The notes beneath the pieces are model-generated. The model worked only from the letters and a program-made list of their open reading frames with translations, searched no databases and had not been told where the DNA came from. From positions 1-19,432 of the forward strand of contig CAYLRW010000027.1 of NCBI GenBank assembly GCA_964386405.1: a stretch of 19,432 nt of DNA, given 5' to 3'. Of the stretch, positions 1 to 6,967 are shown in pieces (within the stretch, counting starts at the first letter, position 1; each line of letters starts with the position of its first letter). Both the position numbers and the translations under genes were made by a program. Origin of the DNA: RZYP01 sp964386405. GTDB lineage: Bacteria > Bacillota > Negativicutes > Acidaminococcales > Acidaminococcaceae.

Positions 1-473
1 GGGCAATCATAAGAGTAATGCCGAATACTCCGCTTGCGGTAGGAGCAGGCATGACAGCAATAGCGCCTGATGAAAATGCGGGACAGGAAATGATAGAGAC
101 AGCCAAAGCCATTTTTGGCTCTTGCGGCGAAGTCGTTGAAGTACAGGAAAGTGCGATGGAAGCAATTACTGCAGTTTCTGGCTGTGGGCCTGGTTATGTG
201 TTCATGCTGATTGATGCTTTGGCTGATGCTGGCGTTAATGCTGGCTTACCGCGTACTCTGGCAATCAAGTTGGCAGCACAGACTTTTGCCGGTGCTGGCA
301 AAATGGCGGTTGAGACAGGTTTGCATCCTGCACAGCTGCGTGATCAGGTAACATCACCTGGCGGTACTACTATTGCCGGATTGCATGCATTAGAAACTCA
401 TGGTGTGCGTGGAGCTATGTACGATGCAGTCATGGCTGTTTTAGCACGCAGTGAGAAATTAAAGGGCAAATAA
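1..473 (+). CDS. proC: Pyrroline-5-carboxylate reductase, 3' part (C-terminal ~156 residues)
   Basis: ProC reduces 1-pyrroline-5-carboxylate to L-proline with NAD(P)H in the cytoplasm, the last step of proline synthesis. The reading frame is open from base 3 with no start in the window, so the N-terminal Rossmann part lies to the left. The first visible residues (AIIRVMPNTP) match the family's conserved RxMPNTP segment. They are followed by the C-terminal dimerisation domain with SGCGPGYVF and the signature RDQVTSPGGTTIAGLHALE near the end. The ATG at 18 is internal to this domain and not a start. The stop is one base before ylmH, so the two genes are very probably co-transcribed. Identification is firm; only the truncation by the window edge limits it. 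Confidence 0.95.
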   Translation, partial: AIIRVMPNTPLAVGAGMTAIAPDENAGQEMIETAKAIFGSCGEVVEVQESAMEAITAVSGCGPGYVFMLIDALADAGVNAGLPRTLAIKLAAQTFAGAGKMAVETGLHPAQLRDQVTSPGGTTIAGLHALETHGVRGAMYDAVMAVLARSEKLKGK

Positions 474-474
474 C

Positions 475-1260
475 ATGGCAGATAGAGAAAAAATATTAAG
501 GTTTTTTCGTTCCGGTGGTGACGAAGAATTAGCGGCTAAGTTACTTGATTTGGCGGAAAATGTTCAAAAGTCAAGGAAGTTCAAAGTCAGCGATTTTCTT
601 GACCCACACGGTTTAAGCGTGGCAGAAATTGTTGCAGCTAATGTTGGCAATATAAAAGTTGAAGTAAATGGCGGGTTTATGAATGCTGAAAGGGTAAAAG
701 CAGCATTCGTGTCTGAAGATTTTTTCGGTAAACCAGATTTTGCGATAGAATGCTTTCAGGTGGAATGGGATAAACGCTATTATACTTTGGCGCATAGAGA
801 TATTCTGGGTGCTTTTATGGCCCTTGGCTGCAAACGCGAAATACTCGGCGATATAATTTTTATCCCTGAAGGCGCACAATTTGTGGCAGATAAAGCTTTT
901 GAAACTTATATTACTTCCAACTTGACGCAGATTGGCGCAGCACCGATTTCCTTAAAAACAATTGAACAGGCTTTACTGCAGCAAAAGGAAGAACAAGTCA
1001 AGGTTATCAGTGCTACGGTAGCGGCTTTGAGACTTGATGCAGTGGCTGCAGCAGGTTATGGGGTTTCACGTTCACGCATGGCTGATGAGATAAAAAGCCA
1101 GAATGTGAAGGTAAATTGGAAAGAAGCAAAAAATGCAGCACAAGCTGTGAATCAAGGAGATATAATCTCTTTTCGCAGTCGCGGCCGCGTTGAAGTTGCT
1201 GAAATTCGCGGCACTACAAAAAAAGGCCGAATTAGTGTTACACTGAAGCGTTATATTTAA
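475..1260 (+). CDS. ylmH: YlmH-family S4-domain RNA-binding protein
   Basis: This 261-residue protein has the length and layout of YlmH, encoded in the ylm/divIVA block of many Bacillota. An N-terminal region of about 180 residues carries LDPHGLSVAEIV (42-53) and FFGKPDFAIECFQVEW. A C-terminal S4 RNA-binding domain spans about 185-255 (GYGVSRSRMADEIKSQNVKV, then GDIISFRSRGRVEV). S4 domains bind structured RNA. YlmH has been linked to cell division by gene order and, more recently, to rescue of stalled ribosomal subunits; the latter is from memory and not from this sequence. The ATG is preceded by AAAGGG (461-466) with an 8-base gap, inside the end of proC. The spacing shows an operon with proC before it and divIVA 21 bases after it. 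No YggT or SepF gene lies between proC and ylmH here, as often occurs elsewhere. Confidence 0.9.
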   Translation: MADREKILRFFRSGGDEELAAKLLDLAENVQKSRKFKVSDFLDPHGLSVAEIVAANVGNIKVEVNGGFMNAERVKAAFVSEDFFGKPDFAIECFQVEWDKRYYTLAHRDILGAFMALGCKREILGDIIFIPEGAQFVADKAFETYITSNLTQIGAAPISLKTIEQALLQQKEEQVKVISATVAALRLDAVAAAGYGVSRSRMADEIKSQNVKVNWKEAKNAAQAVNQGDIISFRSRGRVEVAEIRGTTKKGRISVTLKRYI

Positions 1261-1281
1261 TTTGAGGCTGGGAGGAACAAA

Positions 1282-1833
1282 ATGTTAACACCCTTAGATT
1301 TACACGGAAAAAAATTTGAAAAAGAATTCCGCGGTTATAACAGCAAGGAAGTTGATGAATTTTTTGCTCAGGTTGTTAAGGATTTTGAACGGCTTTATCA
1401 GGACAATATCGAGCTTAAAGAAGCGCTGGAAAGAGCTAGCACGAAACTTGAATATTTCGAGCAAATGGAAGCGACCATGCACAACACACTCGCGATAGCA
1501 CAAGAAACAGCTGAAGAAGTAAAACAAAGCGGCAAGAAACAAGTGGAACTTATGACTAAGGAAAGCGAAATTGAGCGTCAGAAGCTTCTGTCCGAAACAG
1601 AAAACAACTGCAGGAAAATGACTATAGATACAGAAAATTACTGCAAGAAAATAACGGCAGAAACAGAAGACAAATGTAGTCAAATGATTGCCGATGCAGA
1701 GAAAGAACTCAAAGCTGCCGAAACTGCTTACCAGGAACAAGTTAAACAGGCTAATGCGCATCGCAACCATATGAGAACATTGCTCGAAGGACAACTGGAG
1801 TTAATGCGCAAAGCGGAAAAAGAAAACTTCTAA
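1282..1833 (+). CDS. divIVA: DivIVA cell-division/polarity coiled-coil protein
   Basis: DivIVA is a cytoplasmic coiled-coil protein that binds curved membrane at poles and septa and recruits division or chromosome-anchoring partners. The N-terminal lipid-binding domain is clear: LTPLDLHGKKFEKEFRGYNSKEVDEF, with F16 and R17 at the positions equivalent to the membrane-inserting Phe-Arg of Bacillus subtilis DivIVA. A first coiled coil covers about 30-60. AIAQETAEEVK (71-81) matches the start of the second coiled coil, which runs to about 178. Residues 94-148 form eleven-residue repeats, three of which carry a cysteine at the same place (C110, C121, C132). A strong ribosome binding site, GGGAGGA, precedes the ATG. 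At 183 residues it is of normal length. The gene lies between ylmH and a phosphatase-like gene, with 21- and 24-base gaps. Confidence 0.95.
   Translation: MLTPLDLHGKKFEKEFRGYNSKEVDEFFAQVVKDFERLYQDNIELKEALERASTKLEYFEQMEATMHNTLAIAQETAEEVKQSGKKQVELMTKESEIERQKLLSETENNCRKMTIDTENYCKKITAETEDKCSQMIADAEKELKAAETAYQEQVKQANAHRNHMRTLLEGQLELMRKAEKENF
1594..1692 (+). repeat. Three tandem 33-base units encoding hendecads with a periodic cysteine
   Basis: Within divIVA, residues 105-115, 116-126 and 127-137 are ETENNCRKMTI, DTENYCKKITA and ETEDKCSQMIA. Each unit is 33 bases, and each has a cysteine at position 6 (C110, C121, C132). The flanking segments 94-104 and 138-148 keep the eleven-residue pattern but lack the cysteine. 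Hendecads give a slightly right-handed or straight coiled coil. Confidence 0.75.
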
Positions 1834-1857
1834 AGGAATGTTGCGGGGGTAGTGACG

Positions 1858-2529
1858 ATGATTCTTTTGGTGAGACATGGGGAAGCTACGCATCATACTG
1901 AGCATCTGACAGGGGGCTGGACTGATTCGGTTTTAACCGAAAAGGGAAAGAGTCAGATGCGTTTTTTAGCTGCCAAATTGGCAAAAGATTTTGCCCGGCA
2001 CAGTATAAAAATGAGGATTTTGGCAAGCGACCTGAGGAGAGCTAAGGATTCCGCAGAAATTATTGCGGAGGTTCTGAACGAACAGGTTGAAGTTATGCCA
2101 TTCTTGCGTGAGAAGAATAATGGGCAGGCAGCTGGTCTGGATGAAAGAACTGCACGTACTCTTTATGTTATGCCACCTTCATCAAAAGAACTTGATCATC
2201 GCAACTATCCAGGGGGAGAAACCAGAAGAGAGTTCTTTGAACGAACTATTAATGGCATTAAAACCTTGCATAACCTGGAGCAGGAAAACTTTATAATAGT
2301 CGCGCATAAGGGTACAATTCAGAACATCATCTTTGATTGGATAGGTTTTGATATTGAGGAAGTGAATCAGCGGAACTTTTCTTTCGATATTCTGCCAGCA
2401 AGTGTTACCGTCTTAGGTATCAATAAATGGCAGGAACATGCTATATTTCTCTTGAATGAAACATCACATTTGCGCAGAGATGACGGTTTCGGTTTGTTTC
2501 AATTCAAATATGGCATAACTCGCCGTTGA
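1858..2529 (+). CDS. Histidine phosphatase superfamily protein (phosphoglycerate-mutase-like)
   Basis: The protein belongs to the branch of the histidine phosphatase superfamily that forms a phosphohistidine intermediate. The catalytic motif VRHGEA starts at residue 5 with H7. It is followed by SDLRRAKDSAE (the arginine-containing phosphate pocket, R60/R61), the acid residue in LREKNNGQ (E85) and the second histidine in IIVAHKGTIQN (H150). At about 223 residues it is typical of broad-specificity phosphatases (CobC/GpmB/PhoE-like), and the substrate cannot be read from the sequence. I chose the ATG at 1858 because GGGGG (1845-1849) lies 8 bases before it. The in-frame GTG at 1852 would be only 2 bases from that site. 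The gene sits between divIVA and ileS, which are direct neighbours in many Bacillota. The last codons overlap the ileS promoter. Confidence 0.85.
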   Translation: MILLVRHGEATHHTEHLTGGWTDSVLTEKGKSQMRFLAAKLAKDFARHSIKMRILASDLRRAKDSAEIIAEVLNEQVEVMPFLREKNNGQAAGLDERTARTLYVMPPSSKELDHRNYPGGETRREFFERTINGIKTLHNLEQENFIIVAHKGTIQNIIFDWIGFDIEEVNQRNFSFDILPASVTVLGINKWQEHAIFLLNETSHLRRDDGFGLFQFKYGITRR

Positions 2530-2555
2530 CGCATGTGGTATTATTATTGTATAAT
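2526..2555 (+). promoter_or_regulatory. Sigma-A-type promoter for the ileS T-box leader
   Basis: A -35 box TTGACG (2526-2531) is separated by 18 bases from a perfect -10 box TATAAT (2550-2555). The -35 box overlaps the stop codon of the preceding gene. Transcription would start near 2562, about 30 bases before the T-box stem I. Confidence 0.75.
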
Positions 2556-2590
2556 ACATCTGCTTATATTTTCATATCAAAAAGCAATGC

Positions 2591-2815
2591 AGGAGACAGT
2601 AGGACGTTGTGGTTCGTAAAGCGAATCGAGGATGGTGTGAGCTCGAAACGATATTCAACGTAAGAAAATCACTCCTAAGTTGTCACGCTGAACAGAGTAG
2701 GCGTGATCGTCTGATGTACGTTACAGCATTTCAAGTGGCAGCGTATGCTGTCAGTAGGGTGGTACCACGGGTGTAAACAGTCTCGTCCCTTCGGGGATTG
2801 GGGCTTTATTTTTTT
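2591..2815 (+). promoter_or_regulatory. T-box riboswitch, isoleucine-specific, upstream of ileS
   Basis: A T-box leader senses uncharged tRNA and lets transcription continue into the synthetase gene when the amino acid is scarce. The base of stem I pairs AGGAG (2591-2595) with CTCCT (2672-2676). The specifier-loop motif AGTA (2598-2601) faces AAGAAA and then ATC (2668-2670), followed by A. ATC is an isoleucine codon, which fits the downstream gene. Above the loop, ACGTTG (2604-2609) pairs with CAACGT (2656-2661). The conserved T-box sequence AGGGTGGTACCACGG (2756-2770) is the antiterminator side that binds the tRNA acceptor end. A terminator follows. The specifier assignment rests on its position before CTCC; an ATT lies nearby at 2653-2655 but inside a helix-flanking segment, and it is also an isoleucine codon. 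Confidence 0.93.
2779..2815 (+). terminator. T-box terminator hairpin
   Basis: AGTCTCGTCCC pairs across a TTCG tetraloop with GGGATTGGGGCT (several G-T pairs and one bulged T), followed by TTTATTTTTTT. It lies just after the T-box sequence and 13 bases before the ileS start, as expected for the off state of the riboswitch. Confidence 0.85.
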
Positions 2816-2828
2816 GGAGGTGTACGAA

Positions 2829-5609
2829 TTGGATTATGGTAAAACTTTAAATCTGCCGGAAACAGAATTTCCGATGCGCGCAGGTTTGCCTGAAAGAGAA
2901 CCTGGTGTCCTTGAATATTGGCAGGACAGCAAAATTTATGAGAAGAAACAAGCTTTGCATGCTGGCAAAGAAAAATTTGTTTTGCATGATGGCCCTCCTT
3001 ATGCTAATGGCAAAATTCACATGGGCACTGCTTTAAACAAAATTCTTAAAGACATTATTATCAAATATAAATATTTGCAAGGTTTTGATACGCCTTATGT
3101 GCCTGGCTGGGATACTCATGGTATGCCGATAGAACATGCCGCTATCAAGAATCTCGGACTTAATCGTCATGAACTGGATACGCTTGTATTGCGTAAAGAA
3201 TGCAAAAATTATGCTCTCGGCTGGATCGATGAGCAACGCAAAGACTTTAAACGCCTAGGTGTTTTGGGTGATTGGGAAAATCCTTATATTACGCTGAAAC
3301 CAGCTTATGAAGCTAAACAAATCAAGGTTTTTGGCGAAATGGCGAAAAAGGGCTATATCTACAAGGGTAAAAAAGCAGTATACTGGTGCACTCATTGCGA
3401 AACAGCACTGGCTGAGGCCGAAATTGAATATGGTGAAGAGAAGTCACATGCAATTTTTGTTAAGTTCCCGCTTAAAGACGATAAGGGCCTGTTGCCTGCT
3501 GCCGCTAAGGATAAAGATGTTTTTGTTGTAATCTGGACGACAACACCATGGACTTTGCCGGCTAACGTAGCAATCGCAGTTAACCCTGACTTCGAATACG
3601 CTTGGGTAGAATCTGAGGGTGAAGTCTATTTAATGGCTAAAGAGCTGCTGGCTTCTGTCGGTAAGGTCTGCCATAAAGAATTTACTAATATTCTCGGTAC
3701 TGTCAAAGGCAGCGACTTAGAAGGAATGGTTGCCCGTCATCCTTTCCTTGACAGGGATTCCGTAGTTGTTTTAGCTGACTATGTTACGCTTGATGCCGGC
3801 AGCGGCTGTGTTCATACAGCTCCTGGTCATGGTCAGGAAGACTTTGAAACAGGTATGCGCTACAAACTGCCTATAATATCACCGGTTGATAAATCCGGTC
3901 ATTTGACTGCTGAAGCAGGCGAATTATTTGCTGGTATGTTTGTCTTTGACGCTAACGTGCCAATTATTAAACATTTGGCTCATAATAATCGTCTTTTGGG
4001 CAAAGAAAGCATTCGCCATCAATATGCTCATTGCTGGCGCTGTAAAGAACCAATTATTTATCGTGCTACCGCACAATGGTTTGCGTCTGTTGATGGTTTC
4101 CGTGAGGCAGCTTTAAATGCTATTGCCAATGAAGTTGAATGGATTCCTGCCTGGGGTGAATCACGTATCCATAACATGGTTTCCGACCGCCATGACTGGT
4201 GCATTTCACGTCAACGTGTATGGGGTGTGCCAATTCCTGTTTTTTACTGCAAAGATTGCGGCGAATATATCATCAATGACGAGACCATCAACGCGGTTTC
4301 TGAACTTTTCGGCAAAGAAGGTTCTGATGCCTGGTGGGCTCATTCCGCAGAAGAAATTCTGCCAGCTGGAACTACCTGCCCAAAATGCGGCGGCAAACAT
4401 TTTGAAAAAGAAACTGATATCATGGATGTCTGGTTTGACAGTGGTTCTTCCCATGAAGCAGTTTGCAAAGTACGCCCAGAACTTGCTTGGCCGGCTGATA
4501 TGTACCTGGAAGGCAGTGACCAGCATCGTGGCTGGTTCCAATCTTCTTTGTTGACATCTGTGGCATGCAATGGACATGCACCTTATAAATCCGTTTTGAC
4601 TCACGGTTATGTTGTTGATGGTGAAGGCCGTAAGATGTCTAAATCTGTTGGTAATACAATTGCTCCGCAGGATGTTATCAGCCAATATGGTGCTGATGTT
4701 GTACGTCTGTGGGCTGCTTCCTCAGATTACAAAGCAGACATCCGTATTTCCAAAGAAATTCTGAAACAACTTTCTGAAGTCTACCGTAAGATTCGCAATA
4801 CAATCCGCTTTATTCTTGGCAACACTAATGATTTTGATTATGCTGCCAACAAAGTAAGCTACGCAGAAATGGAAGAGCTTGACCGGTGGGCACTGATGCA
4901 TATGCAGCTTCTGAAACAAAAAGTTACTGCTGCTTATGATAGCTACGATTTCCATGTTCTTTATCATGCTATCCATAATTTCTGTACTGTTGAGATGAGT
5001 GCTTTCTATCTTGATATCATTAAAGATCGTCTTTATGCATCTAAAGCTGATGCTAAAGCTCGCCGCAGCGCACAGACAGCCATGTATGAAATTATGATGG
5101 ATCTGGTTGTTATGTTGTCACCAGTACTGAGCTTTACAATGGAAGAAGTATGGCAATTCATGAAAAAACCTGCTAATATGCCTGAAAGCGTCCAAATGAT
5201 GCCTTGGCCTGAAGTCAGAAAAGAATATCTGAACGAAGATCTGGAAACCAAGTGGGAGAATTTCTTCGAATTGCGCAGTGAAGTAACCAAAGTTCTTGAA
5301 GGCGCACGTCGGGCTAAAACAATTGGACATTCTCTTGATGCCAAAGTTGAACTTCATGCTACAGGTGAGGCTTTAACAATTCTGAAAGAAGTAGAAAATG
5401 AATTACCTACCTTGTTTATCGTTTCTCAGGTTGAGCTTTTTGATACTTTAGAAGGTGGCACGGAAGCCACTGGACGCGAAGATCTGAAAGTTACTGTCAA
5501 AACCGCTGAAGGACAAAAATGCGAACGCTGCTGGATTTACAGCGATACCGTAGGTCAAGACAGCGAGCACAGCACATTGTGCAGCCGCTGCTGTGAAGCC
5601 CTTAAATAA
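2829..5609 (+). CDS. ileS: Isoleucine--tRNA ligase
   Basis: IleS charges tRNA-Ile with isoleucine and edits misactivated valine. With the TTG at 2829 the protein has 926 residues, close to the usual bacterial length (about 920-930). The class I ATP-binding motif appears as HMGT (64-67) within GPPYANGKIHMGTALNK, and KMSKS at 602-606. The editing domain is present (WTTTPWTLPANVA; GTGCVHTAPGHG-like GSGCVHTAPGHGQED). A C-terminal zinc-binding segment has C898xxC901 and C918xxC921. The start is set by GGAGG (2816-2820), 8 bases before the TTG. The frame is open upstream to an ATG at 2745, but that lies inside the T-box before its antiterminator and has no ribosome binding site. Expression should rise when uncharged tRNA-Ile accumulates. 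Its codon use looks like that of the neighbours. Confidence 0.97.
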   Translation: MDYGKTLNLPETEFPMRAGLPEREPGVLEYWQDSKIYEKKQALHAGKEKFVLHDGPPYANGKIHMGTALNKILKDIIIKYKYLQGFDTPYVPGWDTHGMPIEHAAIKNLGLNRHELDTLVLRKECKNYALGWIDEQRKDFKRLGVLGDWENPYITLKPAYEAKQIKVFGEMAKKGYIYKGKKAVYWCTHCETALAEAEIEYGEEKSHAIFVKFPLKDDKGLLPAAAKDKDVFVVIWTTTPWTLPANVAIAVNPDFEYAWVESEGEVYLMAKELLASVGKVCHKEFTNILGTVKGSDLEGMVARHPFLDRDSVVVLADYVTLDAGSGCVHTAPGHGQEDFETGMRYKLPIISPVDKSGHLTAEAGELFAGMFVFDANVPIIKHLAHNNRLLGKESIRHQYAHCWRCKEPIIYRATAQWFASVDGFREAALNAIANEVEWIPAWGESRIHNMVSDRHDWCISRQRVWGVPIPVFYCKDCGEYIINDETINAVSELFGKEGSDAWWAHSAEEILPAGTTCPKCGGKHFEKETDIMDVWFDSGSSHEAVCKVRPELAWPADMYLEGSDQHRGWFQSSLLTSVACNGHAPYKSVLTHGYVVDGEGRKMSKSVGNTIAPQDVISQYGADVVRLWAASSDYKADIRISKEILKQLSEVYRKIRNTIRFILGNTNDFDYAANKVSYAEMEELDRWALMHMQLLKQKVTAAYDSYDFHVLYHAIHNFCTVEMSAFYLDIIKDRLYASKADAKARRSAQTAMYEIMMDLVVMLSPVLSFTMEEVWQFMKKPANMPESVQMMPWPEVRKEYLNEDLETKWENFFELRSEVTKVLEGARRAKTIGHSLDAKVELHATGEALTILKEVENELPTLFIVSQVELFDTLEGGTEATGREDLKVTVKTAEGQKCERCWIYSDTVGQDSEHSTLCSRCCEALK

Positions 5610-5616
5610 TTCTGTT

Positions 5617-5648
5617 AAAAAAGGAAGACCTTCTTGGTCTTCCTTTTT
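5617..5648 (+). terminator. Rho-independent terminator after ileS
   Basis: A perfect stem AAGGAAGACC / GGTCTTCCTT extends into A-T pairs around the loop TTCTT (5631-5635) and ends in TTTTT. It lies 8 bases after the ileS stop. The A-rich 5' arm means it could also act on the opposite strand. Confidence 0.92.
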
Positions 5649-5654
5649 ACAATA

Positions 5655-5683
5655 TCGACATTGTATATTTATACTGTTATAAT
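5655..5683 (+). promoter_or_regulatory. Promoter for the 57-residue membrane protein gene
   Basis: TCGACA (5655-5660), a 17-base spacer and a perfect TATAAT (5678-5683) lie directly after the ileS terminator and about 35 bases before the small gene. Confidence 0.7.
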
Positions 5684-5717
5684 GAAGAAGTCAACAGAAC
5701 CAACAGGGGGACTTTAT

Positions 5718-5891
5718 ATGGGAATTTTAATGCAATATATTGGTCTGGCAATTTCGCTCTTTTTTGCCTATCAGGTTTATAAGGATGCTAAAGTACGTGG
5801 CAATGATGGTGCGATTTTTTGGGCTATAGCTACGTTTTTGGCTTGGATAATAGTGCTTCCAATTTATTGGTTCAAGCACATGAGAGATTGA
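5718..5891 (+). CDS. Small membrane protein of unknown function (57 residues)
   Basis: I do not recognise a named family. The product has two hydrophobic segments, about residues 5-20 (YIGLAISLFFAY) and 33-52 (IFWAIATFLAWIIVLPIYW). They are separated by a charged turn with KDAKVRGNDG. A short positively charged tail (KHMRD) follows. This is a two-span inner-membrane hairpin with the loop and ends carrying most of the charge; similar KDAxxRG-containing small proteins are common in bacteria without an assigned role. The start is fixed by AGGGGGA (5705-5711), 6 bases before the ATG. The longer open frame reaching back to 5634 begins inside the ileS terminator and is rejected. The gene has its own promoter and terminator, so it is a one-gene unit. 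Confidence 0.75.
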   Translation: MGILMQYIGLAISLFFAYQVYKDAKVRGNDGAIFWAIATFLAWIIVLPIYWFKHMRD

Positions 5892-5910
5892 TTAAAAACT
5901 AAAAAGTAAA

Positions 5911-5950
5911 ACTCCGCAAACCAGCGAAATCTGGGTTGCGGAGTTTTTTT
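5911..5950. terminator. Bidirectional terminator between convergent small genes
   Basis: ACTCCGCAAACCAG (5911-5924) pairs with CTGGGTTGCGGAGT (5931-5944) with one A-G mismatch around the loop CGAAAT. On the + strand it ends in TTTTTTT. On the minus strand it is followed by TTTTACTTTTTAG. It serves the 57-residue gene and probably also the convergent 73-residue gene, whose stop codon overlaps the T-run. Confidence 0.9.
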
Positions 5951-6170
5951 AATCATCAAAATTTTTCCAAGCATTATCAATGATGGCTTTTTCACTTTTC
6001 TTTTTTTTCTTCTCAATATTGAAATAGTTGTTGTCTCTGTGGTCTGTGGAATAGTCAGCGTAGTCTATGTCACGCTCATATTGTTCATAGCTGCGGTTGT
6101 AATCACCGTGCCCATCATCGAAAATATAAAAAATATTTTGTTTTGGTTCATGAAAAATTTGTTCTGCCAT
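5949..6170 (-). CDS. Hypothetical small acidic protein (73 residues)
   Basis: I do not recognise this protein. It is hydrophilic and acidic with many Asp, Tyr and Asn residues (residues 18-50). A run of five lysines follows (54-58), then a short C-terminal segment AIIDNAWKNFDD. There is no signal peptide, membrane segment or known motif, and it is probably largely disordered. The start at 6170 is supported by AGGAGG five bases upstream. A longer frame reaching 6242 has no ribosome binding site. The lysine run is encoded by an A-rich tract with eight A in a row, a possible place for slippage. It is a stand-alone gene that ends in the bidirectional terminator. Confidence 0.6.
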   Translation of the reverse strand: MAEQIFHEPKQNIFYIFDDGHGDYNRSYEQYERDIDYADYSTDHRDNNYFNIEKKKKKSEKAIIDNAWKNFDD

Positions 6171-6291
6171 AATTTCCTCCTGTGCAATAATGCTCATGAA
6201 TAATTCTATCACGAAATATTGCCAGGGAAAAGTCGCAATCATTTTAGTTTTGATGCAAATGCAGAAGATTTTGAAATAGCCCTGGCGGGAG

Positions 6292-6317
6292 AAAAAAGTA
6301 TTTAGATAAAATCTAAA
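6292..6317 (-). terminator. Possible weak terminator at the end of the liv-ridA-desulfidase cluster
   Basis: Reading on the minus strand, TTTAGAT, loop TTT and ATCTAAA (6317-6301) form a 7-pair perfect hairpin. TAC and TTTTTT (6297-6292) follow. It lies about 60 bases after the last gene of the cluster. The stem is A-T rich, so it would be a weak terminator. No stronger one is visible before the next minus-strand gene. Confidence 0.4.
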
Positions 6318-6378
6318 ATCTGGCAGAATAGGGAAGATAAAATTGCAATAACTAAAACTTGGTAAGGCCTAAATCGTA

Positions 6379-6882
6379 TTAAGCTTTCTTAAAGAAGGAT
6401 ATTTGGCAAGTCTTGCAGCCTTTGGCAATAGTATCTCCAAGATGAAATTCATAGCCCATTGCCTTAGCGATATTTCTGTCACCATCCATAGCCATATCGC
6501 ATAATTTTTCACAGGTTGCATCATCAAAGCCTAAATCCTGCCAAGCTTTTAAAAGTGGACAATAATGGAATTCTATATCAAGTCTGTCAGCATTTTTAGT
6601 TATAAATTCCATTTCGAAAGAATTGATGAGATTCTCATTCAAAAATGATTCAGTAAAACTGGCTACATCATCAGCATTTAGACATTTTGCTTTAATATCA
6701 GCACCTTGGATTTTACCTGTTTCGGCAATTGCAGCACGGATAATAGCCTCTGCTTCTTCTGCTTTGCCTTGTTCTTTTGCTTTAATATAGGTTAAACCAG
6801 TCCAGGTTGCACGATGCCCCATAGCTCCTCTTAAAATATCCGCAATTTGATTTCCTTTAATGGTTGCTTTGTTTTCAATCAT
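6379..6882 (-). CDS. L-2-amino-thiazoline-4-carboxylic acid hydrolase family protein
   Basis: This 167-residue protein resembles the family named after the enzyme that opens the ring of L-2-amino-thiazoline-4-carboxylate to give N-carbamoyl-L-cysteine. The family is otherwise poorly characterised. The most telling part is the C-terminal half: IEFHYCPLLKAWQDLG (C108), CEKLCDMAMDGDRNIAKAMG (C124, C128) and GDTIAKGCKTCQISF (C156xxC159). The N-terminal half is helical and carries C67. The five C-terminal-half cysteines could bind metal or take part in catalysis. The start has a good ribosome binding site, AAAGGAG, 8 bases upstream. It is the last gene of the cluster, 85 bases after the desulfidase gene. 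In the known pathway a separate amidohydrolase then frees cysteine; none is visible here. The family call is fairly sure; the exact substrate is not. Confidence 0.7.
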   Translation of the reverse strand: MIENKATIKGNQIADILRGAMGHRATWTGLTYIKAKEQGKAEEAEAIIRAAIAETGKIQGADIKAKCLNADDVASFTESFLNENLINSFEMEFITKNADRLDIEFHYCPLLKAWQDLGFDDATCEKLCDMAMDGDRNIAKAMGYEFHLGDTIAKGCKTCQISFFKKA

Positions 6883-6967
6883 TTTCTTATCTCCTTTTTA
6901 TTAATAATTTTTATATGATAAAGTGCATCATAACCCATCTTCAGATCGCTTAACAGGTGCTGCAATA

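Noticed and set aside
1300..1794. 164-codon open frame on the minus strand opposite divIVA
   Set aside because: It is antisense to a clear divIVA gene, very rich in Phe, Leu and Cys as expected from the complement of Lys/Glu-rich coding sequence, and has no ribosome binding site or promoter.
2745..2828. N-terminal extension of IleS from ATG 2745
   Set aside because: It lies inside the T-box antiterminator and terminator, has no ribosome binding site, and is absent from the IleS family. GGAGG before TTG 2829 explains the start.
4206..4685. 159-codon minus-strand frame and other long frames inside ileS
   Set aside because: ileS is a firm conserved gene over its whole length. These frames have no recognisable domain and are composition shadows.
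5634..5717. 85-residue version of the small membrane protein
   Set aside because: The extra 28 codons begin inside the ileS terminator and cover the promoter. The ATG at 5718 has an excellent ribosome binding site.
6171..6250. Promoter for the 73-residue gene on the minus strand (TAGAAT)
   Set aside because: A -10-like TAGAAT is present, but the sequence 17 bases upstream (TTTTCC) is a poor -35 box.
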